DNA from: Microplitis mediator
Lineage: Eukaryota > Arthropoda > Insecta > Hymenoptera > Braconidae
Direction of reading: 5' to 3'
Length of the DNA stretch: 64,000 nt
Assembly: GCF_029852145.1 (NCBI RefSeq)
Contig: NC_079973.1
Location: 13,412,385-13,476,384, forward strand
Shown: positions 61,845 to 64,000 of the stretch, in pieces
Layout of the letters: each line of letters starts with the position of its first letter
Numbering within the stretch: position 1 is the stretch's first letter
Made by a program: the position numbers and the translations under genes
Notes under the pieces: model-generated
The model's database searches: none
Told to the model about the DNA's origin: nothing
The model's input: only the letters and a program-made list of their open reading frames with translations

Positions 61845-61940
61845 TTTATAAATTGTTTTTTATATCAACCAATAAAAAATGAATGGTTGGCTGTTTTGAT
61901 GCTTAATGTTTTTTCTAACGAAATTTCTGTCGTATACATA

Positions 61941-62021
61941 CACTCGTTGTCATTAATGCCTGGTCCCCCAGACTACAGAATCTTAGCCATGCAGGGGACC
62001 AGGCATTAATGACAATGAGTG
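61941..62021. mobile_element. 81-bp young MITE, TA duplication
   Basis: 28-bp TIRs starting CACTCGTTGTCATTAATGCC with a single mismatch bound a ~25-nt loop. TA flanks both ends (61939-61940 and 62022-62023). The equivalent site in copy 1 (28383-28394) is empty. Confidence 0.85.
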
Positions 62022-62939
62022 TACCCAAACTATTTGACCAAATTCTCTCTCTATATTTTCCAATCCTGTCTCCCACTACGACTTTTCGTTCGGCCAATCA
62101 AAAACAAACTTAGTGGCGGGTAGATTTGAATGTTCTGAGTAAACTTGACTCATTAACTTGGGCTATGAATACAAACATTTAGTTCTATTAATCTAATAAA
62201 TTTTAATCACTTACTTTAAAGATATATAATATTTAAAGTTACCTTAAAATTTTCTGAGTATTTAGCCGCGCAGACCTGCGCATTAGAGACAATGGTGTTG
62301 CTGTAGTAGGAACAAAAGGACGAGTCAAATACAGAGAGTGATCCTGGACGGATGAGTCAAATATAGAGATTTTACTGTAGTATAATCATCAGGCCACTAT
62401 GTCACCTCCTGTTCAACGCTACCGAAATACTTAGGTTTTTTAAATGCTTACGTCACCAAAAAATCTTAGCTCTAATGGTCATTTGTCATTTTAGTTTTAT
62501 TATCGCCTTTTGTCATCGAATAACTTGCACAATGGAACTTATTCACCAAAGTTGTTATTGCCAATATTTGTATTTATTATAAGTCGATTTAATAATTGAA
62601 AAGTAAATCAAAAATTTTAATTAGCCATAGCGAAAGGGGATCAACAAATTACATTCTGCTTTTAATTTCTATTTTCGAATCAAAAATTAAATAAAAAATT
62701 TTAAATTCCGAACATCGGATTAGTGTTGTTTTAATTTCAAATTCTCTGCTTACACTGAAAATTATTAAAAAAAATTTAATTTTTAAATGTCTCAACTATG
62801 AATGATCTTTTTATTTCGAATTCTATTATATCTGACGATCAAGAGTAAATTTAAAAATATTTAAACTTGAAGTTCAAGTAAAACAGTATTCTTTCAAAGA
62901 TTCAAGTTTTCACCGCCGCCCTTCAACTTTCTGTGCGAT

Positions 62940-63350
62940 CATTGGTACCTGAAATATCGACGATGAAAGCCAAAAAGATCATTTTCTGTTTGAAGGCTGA
63001 TATCTCTGCGACAAATCGTCCTACTAGGTTGAAAAACAAAACCAAATTGAAGCTGAATAAATTTGCTAAACGAACTATGCATTCGTTTAGTTGAAAGAAT
63101 TATTTCGCGGTCCGTGGGCTCTTTGGAAAAAATAAAAAAATTTAGAAATTTTTTGTCTCGCGGCATTTCTCATGTTTGCGCAATAACTGGAGCTTTTAGA
63201 AAATTTTGGAAAAAATGCACCAAAACTAGAGATTTCAAGCTGTAAAATGCTTTTTTTAAAATCTCGATAAGATCATTTTTCACCAAGTTACAGCCTTCCA
63301 AAAATCACTAAAAAATTTATAAAATTTTTCTGCTCCCTTAATTTTTTGCA
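62940..63350 (-). repeat. AT-rich MITE related to 6300-7030
   Basis: The right part, inverted, matches 6300-6425, including AAAATTTTATAAATTTTTTAG and GGAAGGCTGTAACTTGGTG. It ends in ACTAATGCAAAAAATTAAGG. The 60-75-codon frames are chance. Confidence 0.5.
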
Positions 63351-63797
63351 TTAGTGTACTTATAAAACATATTAAAATGAGTTTTGTTGCTAAAATTTGA
63401 GGGTTAATTACTAGGCTCAATTTTAAGGCCATTCTTCGAGGGTGCCCCCCACTTTTTTCCAAAAAATGTGGCGCCGCCTGGTGGCCGCCAGCCGCTCTAA
63501 AAAAAGTACTAGAGCTGCAAAACTTTAAAATTAAATTAAAATTATTTAAAGTAATAAAATGCAACATATGTTAATTTTTAAATGCATGAAAAAATTTATA
63601 TATTTTTTTAAAATCATTAGCTAATACTACAAAAATCTAAAACCCGAGATTGAAAAATAATATTTTCATTGACCTTGACCTGTCAATATCACATTTATTT
63701 TCTATAAGTAATTAAAAAAAAATTATAATATTTATCGAAAAAAGGGCTTCGTACAAGCAATTTTATAAACTCGTAGAATATTAAAAGAATTACTTAC

Positions 63798-63860
63798 AGT
63801 AATTATAAATACCCAGTTGAGCGTAGTTTCTTTAATAAATTTCAACACAATATTCGCCAT
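63798..63860 (-). CDS. Possible first exon with hydrophobic end
   Basis: ATG at 63858-63860 reads MANIVLKFIKETTLNWVFIIT and meets ACT|GTAAGT in phase 0. The length, phase and donor are like the two signal-peptide exons, but the sequence is not related and the hydrophobic stretch is short. No partner exon is visible. Confidence 0.25.
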
Positions 63861-64000
63861 TTAGTAACTTTTTATTTTGACAGATGTAAACATCAGGTCT
63901 GTATAATTTTTTGGGTGCACGCGAAGGTGCTTGAATATAGTAGCGGGAAAAAATTAATTTAATAAATTTATTCCTTTCAATCAGAGCAATAATAGAGTTC

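Larger units (their letters stand above)
59774..62900 (-). repeat. Second copy of the 26.7-30.8 kb region
   Basis: It shares foldback C (left part from AGAAAAACAATAAATTTAAA, matching 27176), the signal-peptide exon and its upstream region, and the tail to CAAGTAAAACAGTATT (30757 versus 62890). Relative to copy 1 it has the insertions 59973-61015 and 61941-62021, and lacks the interval 28656-30449. Confidence 0.75.

Overview
This is an AT-rich eukaryotic window built almost entirely of interspersed, nested repeats. Coding sequence is sparse and split by introns with GT/AG borders. Three things point to an insect: the SV2-type transporter exons, a jockey-like non-LTR element, and a Ty3/gypsy element with a short LTR. 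A broken ankyrin-repeat gene with a PRANC/F-box-like C-terminus, together with the AT-rich repeat style, makes a parasitoid wasp (Hymenoptera) the best guess. That is inference, not proof. No rRNA, CRISPR, operon or prokaryotic signal is present.

Host-type genes, left to right. (1) 7323-8839: an ankyrin-repeat gene ruined by two in-frame stops and a 597-bp transposon. (2) 11491-12222 (-): the large exon of a predicted secreted protein with 21-residue repeats. A signal-peptide first exon of the right splice phase lies at 28235-28291 (-), and a duplicate of it lies at 61788-61844 (-). (3) 15678-15740 and 19079-19426 (-): two exons of an SV2-like transporter, separated by an LTR retrotransposon. 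(4) 39164-40820 (+): a spliced SWIM zinc-finger/YqaJ-type gene that sits inside a 2-kb TIR transposon.

Repeat layout. 1-3060 is a ~128-bp satellite in A/B dimers, split by two TIR elements. 3.1-6.2 kb and 9.6-11.3 kb hold TIR and foldback elements. 12.7-14.7, 23.2-24.0, 30.8-32.2, 33.7-35.2 and 60.0-61.0 kb hold copies of a family that starts AACTTCCCGCT and usually carries a microsatellite at one fixed internal position. A multi-kb 'unit U' repeat with a tRNA-like head recurs in both orientations at 21.7-25.5, 35.8-41.1, 49.4-51.3 and 56.9-59.8 kb. Two of its copies form the arms of a ~9.5-kb inverted repeat (49.4-58.9 kb). An 8.3-kb element (41116-49418) sits in another U copy and carries a 5'-truncated LINE and a further nested element. 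26.7-28.6 plus 30.4-30.8 kb is duplicated at 59.8-62.9 kb.

The most novel signal is a class of elements with termini CCC...GGG, mostly with exact 2-bp target duplications. Each is filled with its own short palindromic 'keyword' (ACTGGCCAGT, CCCAATTGGG, AGATCT/TGATCA, ATGCATGATCATGC, CACGGTGG, CGGAGTTTT and so on). The ends follow one plan but the keyword differs in every copy. Two of these elements interrupt coding sequence, and removing each one exactly restores the reading frame.
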